In this document: positions 1-10,255 of the stretch, piece after piece
Position numbering within the stretch: position 1 is the first letter of the stretch
How the letters are laid out: every line of letters starts with the position of its first letter
DNA from: JBFWNZ01 sp050250795
GTDB taxonomy: Bacteria > Pseudomonadota > Alphaproteobacteria > UBA8366
DNA length: 13,395 bases
Assembly (NCBI GenBank): GCA_050250795.1
Contig: JBFWNZ010000071.1
Location: 1 to 13,395 of the forward strand
Reading direction: 5' to 3'
Translations under genes and position numbers: made by a program
Notes under the pieces: generated by a model
The model's input: the letters and a program-made list of their open reading frames with translations, nothing else
Databases searched by the model: none
Told to the model about the DNA's origin: nothing

Positions 1-2
1 TG

Positions 3-1580
<1,578 letters not shown>

Positions 1581-1587
1581 CCCCTCG

Positions 1588-1618
1588 TTTCAATCGCTGA
1601 AAAAACGCTTAGTATAGT
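1588..1618 (+). promoter_or_regulatory. Possible sigma-70-like promoter for the 357-residue helical protein
   Basis: This is an A/T-rich island in an otherwise very GC-rich window, directly after the stop codon of the ABC transporter. TTTCAA (1588-1593) could serve as -35 and TAGTAT (1610-1615) as -10 with a 16-base spacer; the overlapping TTCAAT/TATAGT (1589-1594, 1613-1618) is an alternative with an 18-base spacer. The position suits transcription of the gene at 1672. The match is only moderate and no start site is visible, so this is an inference from composition and spacing. Confidence 0.3.
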
Positions 1619-1671
1619 CCCGTAGCGTCCGCCGCTTGGGAGGGCTGTGCGGCGCCGAGGCGGGTGGCGGC

Positions 1672-2745
1672 ATGACCGGATCGATACGTTCCGCGCGGGC
1701 GGATTCCCGAAGCCAACCGGCGACCTTCGTGCCGGACCCCAAGGACATGGATGCCCTGCACATCCTGCCGCTGGCCCTGATTCCCTTCCGCACCAGTTCC
1801 CTGCGCCGCGCCAAGCTGATCAAGAACACCAAGCTGGAGAGCGTGGTGGAGATGTTCCGCGCCGACGGGTCCGGCAGCGGACAGGTCGATCCCAAGCACC
1901 TGACGAACCTTCTCGACTGGTCCGAAGAGAATGACGGCGTCATGGACCTGCGCACGATCCAGAAGCTGTGCACGGTCCACAGCTACGACGTCTACACGCT
2001 GCGCATCGAGCTGCGGACGCACAAGATCAACGTCGAGGACTATGCGGCGCTGCGGCTGTCGGACGAGAAGAAGCGCGCCCTCTCGCGCTACATGATCGCG
2101 TTCACCGCGCCGCTGATCAGCCAGGTGTTTTCCGGCCAGGATCAGCAGATCCATTCCATCGAGCAGCTGCTCGACCTGTTCCGCAACCCCGACCGCACCC
2201 AGGCGCTCGCCAATCTGCGGATGATGGCGAGCAAGCTGAACGTCGAGATTCACGAGATCGGCGACTTTCTGGAGGATTACGGCGATATCTTCCTGTCGCT
2301 TGCCTACTACAAGGACTGCCTGGACACGATCACGCCCAAGGTCTGGCAGTTCCTGGAGGACATCGAGGAGTTCAAGGACTATCAGCAGCTGCGCAACGAG
2401 CGGGCGCTGTTCAAGGTCTGCGCCCAGGTCAATGAGCTGTTTACCGAAATCCTCGCCTCGCTGACCGCCCGCTTCGAACTGTTCCATCGCCGCTCGAAGG
2501 AGATGTGGAAGGACGTGAACGCGCGCTCCTTCCTGGAAATCCAGAATCTCGTGACCAGCCAGCACACCACGCTGGGCGCCATGCTGTGCGGGCTGAGCGT
2601 GAAGATGGCGGCCTGGGACGAACGCTATTCCGACCGGCGCGGCAGCCCGCTGGCCCGCGCCGAATACGTGATGTCGGAATTCCGCCAGGGCCTGGACACG
2701 CTGGAAGATGTCCTGCGGGCCGCCGGGGACCTGGACACGCTGTAA
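1672..2745 (+). CDS. Uncharacterised soluble all-helical protein (357 aa)
   Basis: I do not recognise this family. From ATG 1672 the product is 357 residues. There is no signal peptide and no membrane segment, so a cytoplasmic location is likely. The first ~25 residues are basic and low in complexity; the conserved-looking body begins near DALHILPLALIPFRTSSLRR, then a run rich in Lys/Glu/Leu/Gln with the look of many consecutive amphipathic helices (for example the LEDIEEFKDYQQLRNERALF region). It has strong third-position G/C bias and ordinary protein composition, which supports a real gene. ATG 1672 is preferred because GAGG (1657-1660) lies 11 bases upstream. TTG 1636 would add 12 residues of poor quality, and ATG 1747 would trim to the body and also remains possible. 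The gene is convergent with the exported-protein gene, with only 16 bases between them. Helical-repeat or regulatory scaffold roles are guesses. Confidence 0.8.
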   Translation: MTGSIRSARADSRSQPATFVPDPKDMDALHILPLALIPFRTSSLRRAKLIKNTKLESVVEMFRADGSGSGQVDPKHLTNLLDWSEENDGVMDLRTIQKLCTVHSYDVYTLRIELRTHKINVEDYAALRLSDEKKRALSRYMIAFTAPLISQVFSGQDQQIHSIEQLLDLFRNPDRTQALANLRMMASKLNVEIHEIGDFLEDYGDIFLSLAYYKDCLDTITPKVWQFLEDIEEFKDYQQLRNERALFKVCAQVNELFTEILASLTARFELFHRRSKEMWKDVNARSFLEIQNLVTSQHTTLGAMLCGLSVKMAAWDERYSDRRGSPLARAEYVMSEFRQGLDTLEDVLRAAGDLDTL

Positions 2746-2761
2746 GAGGTCCCGCCCCTGT

Positions 2762-3403
2762 TCAGGGCAGCGTATAGGGCTGCCGCTCCACCGTCGTGCC
2801 CAGGGCGCCGATCAACTGGCCCACGGCCACGCGGGTCACGGTCTCGGTGTCCGCGATTTCGAGCCGCGCCACCGCCTCGCCGCGCCAGATGCAGCCGCGA
2901 TCATCGGAGGTCACCGGCTGGTCGAGACGGACGACGATGCGCAACTGGCTCTGCAACTGCTCGGTCTTGGGCTTTCGGCCGCCGACGATGCTGTCCTGCG
3001 AGGTCGAGAAGATGTTGACGCGCACATCCACGCCATCGGTGTTGCTGGCGCCGAACCGGCCGAGATCGGGACCGCCCGACAATGTGGCGCTATGCTGCCG
3101 GTCAAGACGGTAGACGAGCCGCATTTCCGCCTGACGCGGATCGGCGGGAACGGTCAGGCCGCGCGCCCGCATCGCCTGCTCGAAATAGCGCCCGGCCTCC
3201 AGATTCTCCGGCGAGTCGTCCTCGGGCACGACGGCATAGGTCGGCGCCATCGGCAACGCCGTACAGGCCGTGCCGCTGACGAACCCGTCGGGTTCGGGTG
3301 CCGGCGCCGGCGTCTGGGGCGGATCGGCGGCCCAGACGGCAGCCGCAAAGCCGGTCGCCGCCAGCGCGGCGGCGATTGCGGTTCCGATCCCTCGCATGCT
3401 CAT
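2762..3403 (-). CDS. Small exported protein, DUF4136-like
   Basis: 213-residue protein with a clear Sec signal peptide: basic start, Ala-rich hydrophobic core (residues 8-24) and a likely cleavage after VWA (about residue 25). There is no lipobox cysteine, so it should be a free periplasmic (or surface) protein. A Pro-rich linker (28-38) follows. The mature part contains two cysteines (Cys47, Cys171) that could form a disulphide. The C-terminal pattern, a beta-rich region then CIWRGEAVARLEI and a terminal helix, resembles DUF4136 proteins (typically VWRGxA near the end); that resemblance is from memory and tentative. The ATG at 3401-3403 has an AGGAG (3411-3415) seven bases upstream that overlaps the stop codon of the hydrolase gene. 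The 10-base gap indicates translation as the second gene of a two-gene operon with the hydrolase. Function unknown. Confidence 0.82.
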   Translation of the reverse strand: MSMRGIGTAIAAALAATGFAAAVWAADPPQTPAPAPEPDGFVSGTACTALPMAPTYAVVPEDDSPENLEAGRYFEQAMRARGLTVPADPRQAEMRLVYRLDRQHSATLSGGPDLGRFGASNTDGVDVRVNIFSTSQDSIVGGRKPKTEQLQSQLRIVVRLDQPVTSDDRGCIWRGEAVARLEIADTETVTRVAVGQLIGALGTTVERQPYTLP

Positions 3404-3410
3404 GCCCGCT

Positions 3411-3415
3411 CTCCT
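3411..3415 (-). promoter_or_regulatory. Ribosome binding site overlapping upstream stop codon
   Basis: Reads AGGAG on the minus strand, seven bases before the ATG of the exported protein. It overlaps the TAG stop (3414-3416) of the hydrolase gene, fixing the start of the downstream gene and suggesting translational coupling of the pair. Confidence 0.7.
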
Positions 3416-4295
3416 AGGGGAGAAAGGCCGTCAGCGCCCTGATCGTCGCCTCCGGCGCCTCCTCCGGAATGAAGTGGCCGCAATCCGCCCCCTCTCCTGT
3501 CACGTCGTCGGCCCAGCGGCGCCAGGATTCCATGACGCCCTTGGCCTTATAAGGCCGGCCCCGCGCGCCCCACATCGTCAGCATGGGACACCGGATCTTG
3601 CGCCCGGCTTCGCGGTCCGCGATGTCGTGCTCCCGGTCCGTGGACACCGCGACCCGGTACTCCGAGCAGGTGGCCGCGATGGTTTCGGGCTTCACGAAAC
3701 AACGGATATATTCCGCCATCGCCGCCGGATCGACGAAATCCTTCTCGGCAGCCCATTTGTCGATGGCATAGCGGAGCCAGAATTCCGGCGCGGCACCGAT
3801 GAAAGTCTCGGGCAAGGGCGATGGCTGGGCCATCATATACATATGGAAACTCCCGATCGCCGACGAAAGGTCCAGGCGCTCGAAATGCTCGACGGTCGGG
3901 ATGATGTCCAGGATGACCAGCTTCTCCACCCGGTCGGGATGGTCGAGAGCCAGCCGGTAGGATACGCGCGCACCGCGGTCGTGACCGACCAGACGGAAGC
4001 GCGGATAGCCCAGCGCCTCCATCACCTCGACCATGTCCTGGCCCATCGCGCGCTTGGTGTAATTGGAATCGTCGGGCAGCGGCGCCGGCTTGTCGCTGTC
4101 GCCATAGCCGCGCAGGTCCGGCAGGATGACCGTGTAATCCTTGGTGAAGGCCGGGGCGACGGTGTGCCACATCGCATGGGTCTGGGGATAGCCGTGGAGC
4201 ATCAGCAGCGGCGGCCCGGAGCCCGCCGTCTTGAGATTGATGCCGACCCCAGGCGTACGGGTGGCGACACGGCGCTGCACGAAGCCTTCGAGCAT
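3414..4295 (-). CDS. Alpha/beta hydrolase, haloacetate (fluoroacetate) dehalogenase family
   Basis: 293-residue cytoplasmic alpha/beta hydrolase, close in length to fluoroacetate dehalogenases. These attack the carbon-halogen bond with an Asp nucleophile and hydrolyse the ester using a His-Asp pair. Visible: oxyanion-hole HGYP (34-37), nucleophile Asp106 in GHDRGAR, carboxylate-binding Arg107 and Arg110, acid Asp130 in ILDIIPT, cap-domain His151, Trp181 and Tyr213 (CSEYR), and catalytic His274 in CGHFIPEEAP. These correspond to D110, R111, R114, D134, H155, W185, Y219 and H280 of the Rhodopseudomonas enzyme RPA1163 as I recall it. The exception is the halide-binding Trp156 position, which is Met152 here. 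So the fold and triad are sound, but true defluorination is uncertain; another haloacid, an epoxide or an ester could be the substrate. AAAGGA (4303-4308) seven bases upstream supports ATG 4295. It is the first gene of the minus-strand operon. Confidence 0.9.
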   Translation of the reverse strand: MLEGFVQRRVATRTPGVGINLKTAGSGPPLLMLHGYPQTHAMWHTVAPAFTKDYTVILPDLRGYGDSDKPAPLPDDSNYTKRAMGQDMVEVMEALGYPRFRLVGHDRGARVSYRLALDHPDRVEKLVILDIIPTVEHFERLDLSSAIGSFHMYMMAQPSPLPETFIGAAPEFWLRYAIDKWAAEKDFVDPAAMAEYIRCFVKPETIAATCSEYRVAVSTDREHDIADREAGRKIRCPMLTMWGARGRPYKAKGVMESWRRWADDVTGEGADCGHFIPEEAPEATIRALTAFLP

Positions 4296-4362
4296 GGAGC
4301 GATCCTTTCGCGGATGGGTCGCGCACTCTACGCCAGGGACCGACCGCCCGGCCAGCCTCGGC

Positions 4363-4390
4363 CCATCGCGGGCGGCGATGGCCCCATCGC
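4363..4390. repeat. Direct/inverted 7-base repeat able to form alternative hairpins
   Basis: In the 155-base divergent spacer between the hydrolase and the small exported protein, CCATCGC (4363-4369) is followed by its reverse complement GCGATGG (4375-4381) and again by CCATCGC (4384-4390). The middle arm can pair with either flanking copy (5-base loop on the left; a 6-bp stem with a 4-base loop on the right), so the two hairpins are mutually exclusive. It could act in either transcript leader or be a protein-binding site; nothing else identifies a role. The rest of the 4296-4450 spacer shows no convincing -10/-35 pair. Confidence 0.45.
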
Positions 4391-4450
4391 GTCATGCGAA
4401 GGCATTCGGACGGGCTTGCCCCACCCCCGCCGGCGGCCAATATCCCGGAT

Positions 4451-4723
4451 ATGCGCATTCTGCTTCTTGCCGTCCTTGCCGCACTGGTCCCGCCCGCCGC
4501 ACTCGCCCAGGACGAGGCCACGGCCCGCGACCGCCTGATCCGGCGCCACGAGCAGGTGCTGGAGCAGGAACGGCAGCGGCAGGAGCAGATCCAGAAGGAC
4601 CGCGCCGAGCGCCGCGAGGAGTTCCGCCGCGAGCGCGAGGACGCGCGCGAGGATATCCAGCGCCGCGCCGCCGAGCGCGAAGCCCGGTCCGACCGCGAGC
4701 GCTACAGCCTGCCCGGACAATAG
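4451..4723 (+). CDS. Small exported charged-helix protein (90 aa)
   Basis: From ATG 4451 the product has a textbook signal peptide: MR, a hydrophobic run LLLAVLAALVPPA and a cleavage site after ALA (residue 19). The remaining ~70 residues are almost entirely Arg/Glu/Gln/Asp with scattered Leu/Ile, a pattern typical of a single long alpha-helix or coiled coil. No cysteine and no second membrane segment are seen. An earlier in-frame ATG at 4394 would place a Pro-rich tail before the signal peptide and is rejected for that reason. The Shine-Dalgarno is weak or absent. Highly charged low-complexity sequence makes homology unreliable; a periplasmic function is all that can be said. It is 81 bases upstream of the transporter gene and could be cotranscribed with it. 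Confidence 0.7.
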   Translation: MRILLLAVLAALVPPAALAQDEATARDRLIRRHEQVLEQERQRQEQIQKDRAERREEFRREREDAREDIQRRAAEREARSDRERYSLPGQ

Positions 4724-4804
4724 CCCGGATCGGCTGCCCGCTCTGGCGTTGTGCCGCCGGTTCCTGCTATTGAGGCGGCCCGTCCCCAAAGCGCTCCCGC
4801 CGCC

Positions 4805-6208
4805 ATGTCGAATCCCGCCTCTGCCCGCGCATCGCGGCTGCCCACGATCATCGGCAGCGCCGCAGCCATCGTCGCCACCGCAATCTTCCTGCTGCCGCCC
4901 TTTCCGGGCCTGACGCCGCATGCCATGCAGGCGCTGGGCCTGCTGGTGCTGACCATCGGGCTGTGGGGCACCGCGGCGGTGCCGCAGCATCTGACGACCT
5001 TGCTGCTGTTCACCATCGCGCTGATCGGGCATGTGGCGCCGCCGAACCTGGTGTTCAGCGGCTTCTATTCCGGCGGGCCGTGGCTGATCTTCAGCGGCAT
5101 CGTCATCGGGCTGGCGATGCAGCGCACCGGCCTCGGCGCGCGGCTGGCCGAGACCATGGTGACGCGGCTGGGCGGCTCGTTCGCCGGAATCGTCGTCGGC
5201 ACGCTGATCCTGTCGGTGCTGCTGGCCTTCGTCATGCCGTCGGCCATGGGACGCACCGTCATCATGACGCCGATCCTGATGGCCTTTGCCGACCAGATCG
5301 GCTTCACCGAGGGCCGGAAGGGACGCGCCGCCATCGTGTTCGGCGGTGCCATGGCGACCATGGTGACGCCGATGGCGATCCTGCCCGCCACCGTGCCGAT
5401 CACGGTCTTCGCCGGCAGCATCGAGAGCGTGCACGGGATCGTACCCCGCTATGGCGAATTCATGGCGCTGCACATGCCGGTGAAGGGCCTGCTGTCGCTG
5501 GCGGTGCTGACCGGGCTGGTTCTGCTGTTTCTGCACGACCGCCAGGACCGCAAGCCGGAGCCGGTGGCGGCGAAACCGTGGTCCGCGCCGGAAATCCGGC
5601 TCGCCTGCATCCTCGGCCTGCTGCTGCTGATCTGGTCGACCGACGCCATCCATCATATTCCGCCGGCCTGGGTCGGGCTGCTGGCGGCGGTGCTGTGCCT
5701 GCTGCCGCTGGTCGGCGTGGTGCCGGCCGGCGCGATGACCCAGAACGTGAACTACACGCCCTGGTTCTTCGTCACCGGGATCATCGGCCTCGGCGCCATC
5801 GTCGCCCATACCGGGCTGGCCCAGGCGCTGGGATCGGGCCTGATCGCCGAACTGGGTTTCGTGAAGGGCGCGGATTTCCGCAATTTCGCGATGACCGCGA
5901 TCCTGGGCGGCACGCTGACGCCGCTGCTGAACTACAGCGGCGTGCCGGCGGTGCTGACGCCGCTCGGCCCCGACATCGCCGCCGCCACGGGCTGGCCGCT
6001 CAAGACCGCGCTGATGACGCAGGTGCTGGGCTTCTACACCTTCTTCCTGCCTTATCAGGCGCCGCCGCTCGCCACCGCCATGATCATGGCCGGCATTCCG
6101 CTGCGGCATGCGATTCCGGTCTGCCTCTCATTCTCGATCATCTTCCTGGTGGCGATCATGCCGCTCGACTTCCTATGGTGGAACGCGCTGGGCATGTTCG
6201 CCCACTAG
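4805..6208 (+). CDS. SLC13/DASS-type carboxylate transporter
   Basis: 467-residue inner-membrane protein with about 11-12 hydrophobic segments separated by short polar loops, including one longer cytoplasmic-type loop (HDRQDRKPEPVAAKPW, residues 244-259) near the middle, as in the divalent anion:sodium symporter (DASS) superfamily. The two expected re-entrant hairpin regions are recognisable at MPSAMGRTVIMTP (144-156) and NYSGVPAVLTPLGP (376-389), but neither holds the classical SNT triad. The family imports succinate, malate, citrate, tartrate or sulfate, usually with Na+. ATG 4805 is chosen because the 18 residues upstream of it in the same frame are Pro/Ala-rich and unlike a transporter N-terminus; no strong Shine-Dalgarno is visible. 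It precedes a carbon-carbon lyase and an aconitase gene on the same strand, pointing to a di- or tricarboxylate substrate. Family confident, substrate and coupling ion inferred. Confidence 0.85.
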   Translation: MSNPASARASRLPTIIGSAAAIVATAIFLLPPFPGLTPHAMQALGLLVLTIGLWGTAAVPQHLTTLLLFTIALIGHVAPPNLVFSGFYSGGPWLIFSGIVIGLAMQRTGLGARLAETMVTRLGGSFAGIVVGTLILSVLLAFVMPSAMGRTVIMTPILMAFADQIGFTEGRKGRAAIVFGGAMATMVTPMAILPATVPITVFAGSIESVHGIVPRYGEFMALHMPVKGLLSLAVLTGLVLLFLHDRQDRKPEPVAAKPWSAPEIRLACILGLLLLIWSTDAIHHIPPAWVGLLAAVLCLLPLVGVVPAGAMTQNVNYTPWFFVTGIIGLGAIVAHTGLAQALGSGLIAELGFVKGADFRNFAMTAILGGTLTPLLNYSGVPAVLTPLGPDIAAATGWPLKTALMTQVLGFYTFFLPYQAPPLATAMIMAGIPLRHAIPVCLSFSIIFLVAIMPLDFLWWNALGMFAH

Positions 6209-6286
6209 GGTCTGTACTCAATCGGGGGCGCTGGCGCGGCCCAGGCGCATCGGCAATCATGCGCGAAAATCAGCAGCAGCAGCTTT

Positions 6287-6292
6287 GGAGGG
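6287..6292 (+). promoter_or_regulatory. Ribosome binding site selecting ATG 6301 of the lyase
   Basis: GGAGGG ends eight bases before ATG 6301. An in-frame ATG at 6259 would add 14 residues containing a Gln run (from a CAG repeat) and lacks such a site, so 6301 is preferred. Confidence 0.75.
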
Positions 6293-6300
6293 ATTCGTCC

Positions 6301-7167
6301 ATGCGTGCATCGACCCGGCTTCGCCAACTGATGGCCGGCGACGAGGTGATCGTCGCCCCCGGCACCTATGACGGGCTGACCGCCCGGCTGGTCGAGCAGG
6401 CGGGCTTTCCCGCCATCTATGTCAGCGGCGGCGCCATGGCGCGCAGCCTGGGCATCCCCGATATGGGTCTGATGACGCCAAACGAGATCGCGGCCCGGCT
6501 GACGCAGATCGTGGACGCGGCGCCGAAGACCCCGATCATCGCCGACATGGACACTGGCTATGGCAACGCGCTGAACGCGCGCGTGACGGTCCGCGCCTTC
6601 GAGCGGGCCGGCGTCGCCGGGTTCCATATCGAGGACCAGACCTTTCCCAAGCGCTGCGGCCACTACGAGGACAAGAGCATCGTCCCGGCCGGCGAACTGG
6701 TTCAGAAGATCAAGGCGATCCGCGATGCCTCGACCGACCCCGACCTGGTGATCGTGGCCCGGACCGATGCCATCGCCGTCGAGGGGCTGGAAGGCGCCAT
6801 CGAGCGCATGCACCGCTACATGGACGCGGGCGCCGACGTCGCCTTCGTCGAGGCGCCGACCAGCGAGGCGCAGATCGAGGAGATTTCGCGCCGCCTGCCC
6901 TATCCCAAGCTGATCAACATGTTCTGGGGCGGCAAGACGCCGCTGATGTCGGCGGCGCAGCTGAAGGCGCTGGGCTACAAGATCGTCATCATCCCCAGCG
7001 ACATGCAGCGCGCGGCGATCCGCGGCATGCAGGACGTGCTGCAGGCGATCAAGGCCGAGGGCCATTCCGCCTCGATGGCCAACCGGATGGTGTCGTTCAA
7101 GGACCGCGAGGCGATCATCGGCACCGCCGACTGGATGGAGATCGACCGCCGCTACGCGGCCGAGTGA
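6301..7167 (+). CDS. Isocitrate lyase/PEP mutase superfamily carbon-carbon lyase
   Basis: 288-residue soluble (beta/alpha)8-barrel enzyme of the ICL/PEPM superfamily, probably Mg2+-dependent. Visible: oxo-acid-binding YVSGG (40-44), metal-site Asp82 and Asp84 in ADMDTGYGN, HIEDQ (109-113), the lyase signature KRCGH (117-121) with its catalytic Cys119, and VARTDA (152-157) with the substrate Arg. The KRCGH loop separates it from PEP mutases and phosphonopyruvate hydrolases and groups it with methylisocitrate lyase (PrpB), 2,3-dimethylmalate lyase and isocitrate lyase. The length matches PrpB/dimethylmalate lyase rather than true isocitrate lyase (>420 residues). At residues 206-211 it reads NMFWGG where relatives typically have NMxEGG or NITEFG, so a usually conserved Glu is Trp209. 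Expected chemistry is retro-aldol cleavage of a 2-hydroxy acid to pyruvate or glyoxylate plus a dicarboxylate. The exact substrate cannot be named, and automatic labels such as carboxyphosphonoenolpyruvate mutase should be distrusted. Confidence 0.9.
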   Translation: MRASTRLRQLMAGDEVIVAPGTYDGLTARLVEQAGFPAIYVSGGAMARSLGIPDMGLMTPNEIAARLTQIVDAAPKTPIIADMDTGYGNALNARVTVRAFERAGVAGFHIEDQTFPKRCGHYEDKSIVPAGELVQKIKAIRDASTDPDLVIVARTDAIAVEGLEGAIERMHRYMDAGADVAFVEAPTSEAQIEEISRRLPYPKLINMFWGGKTPLMSAAQLKALGYKIVIIPSDMQRAAIRGMQDVLQAIKAEGHSASMANRMVSFKDREAIIGTADWMEIDRRYAAE

Positions 7168-7200
7168 CCAGAACAGAATAAGCAAGAGAGTGCCCGCAGC

Positions 7201-9888
<2,688 letters not shown>

Positions 9889-9920
9889 CGGGCCTGCCTT
9901 CGGCCGACGAACACCGACAC

Positions 9921-9926
9921 AGGAGG
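9921..9926 (+). promoter_or_regulatory. Perfect Shine-Dalgarno of the YdcH-family gene
   Basis: AGGAGG, complementary to the 16S rRNA tail, lies six bases before ATG 9933. It is the strongest ribosome binding site in the window and implies efficient translation of this small protein. Confidence 0.8.
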
Positions 9927-9932
9927 TCAGAC

Positions 9933-10169
9933 ATGTCCAATACCCCGCACACTCTCGCCGAGGAATTCCCGGGCCAGATGGATCGGATCCACGAGCTCAA
10001 GACGACGGACCGCCACTTTGCGCGGCTGCTCAGGGAATATGACGAGGTGAACGACCAAATACACGTTGCCGAGACGAACGTGGCGCCGGTCGAGCAACTG
10101 GCGGAGGTCGAGCTTCGCAAGCGGCGCCTTCAGCTGAAGGACGCGATCGCCAAGGCGCTCGCCGGCTGA
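9933..10169 (+). CDS. YdcH family (DUF465) small protein
   Basis: 78-residue soluble protein with two predicted helices forming a helical hairpin. The central part (DRHFARLLREYDEVNDQIH and the later ELRKRRLQLKDAI) matches the YdcH/DUF465 pattern: an aromatic plus Leu-rich first helix ending near NxxIH, a short turn and a second basic helix ending in LKDxI. Length is typical. Members are widespread in proteobacteria and have no established molecular role. It is 44 bases downstream of the aconitase with its own excellent Shine-Dalgarno, and is followed by a strong inverted repeat, so it may be the end of one transcript or a small independent unit. Assignment to the family is confident; function unknown. 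Confidence 0.88.
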   Translation: MSNTPHTLAEEFPGQMDRIHELKTTDRHFARLLREYDEVNDQIHVAETNVAPVEQLAEVELRKRRLQLKDAIAKALAG

Positions 10170-10178
10170 ACCGCGATG

Positions 10179-10217
10179 CGGCGGCACCTCGCCGCGACAG
10201 ACCTTGAGGTGCCGCCG
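10179..10217. repeat. Perfect 12-bp inverted repeat (hairpin), possible terminator or processing stem
   Basis: CGGCGGCACCTC (10179-10190) is followed, after a 15-base loop, by its exact reverse complement GAGGTGCCGCCG (10206-10217). It starts ten bases after the YdcH stop codon and ends 38 bases before the symporter ATG. The stem has 10 G-C pairs out of 12 and should be very stable in RNA. There is no T-tract on either side, so it is not a classical Rho-independent terminator; it could be a U-less terminator, an mRNA-stabilising stem at the 3' end of ydcH, or a leader element of the symporter gene. Confidence 0.7.
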
Positions 10218-10255
10218 ACCGACCTGACGAACGCCCGGAGTTGCGAGACCGCGCG

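Noticed and set aside
2754..2767. CCCTG-TT-CAGGG style short inverted repeat in the convergent gap, possible bidirectional terminator
   Set aside because: Stem of only about five pairs with a two-base loop and no T-tract on either side; too weak to call.
4753..4779. GCCGCC / GGCGGC six-base inverted repeat upstream of the transporter
   Set aside because: Six G/C-only pairs around a 15-base loop are expected often by chance at this GC content.
4328..6109. A 593-codon minus-strand open frame opposite the transporter
   Set aside because: Composition dominated by Arg, His, Gln, Asp and Gly with no recognisable fold, and the plus strand encodes a convincing membrane transporter.
4963..6258. Long plus-strand frame running through the transporter in an alternative frame and reading into the lyase
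   Set aside because: Only the part from 6301 (or at most 6259) is protein-like; the upstream portion is an out-of-frame reading of the transporter, not a fusion.
6270..6281. Four CAG repeats upstream of the lyase start, as a possible phase-variable tract
   Set aside because: Only four trinucleotide units, which do not change frame on slippage and lie upstream of the preferred start.
9889..9932. Possible terminator after the aconitase gene
   Set aside because: Only four-base GGCC pairings and no T run; the gap mainly holds the Shine-Dalgarno of the next gene.
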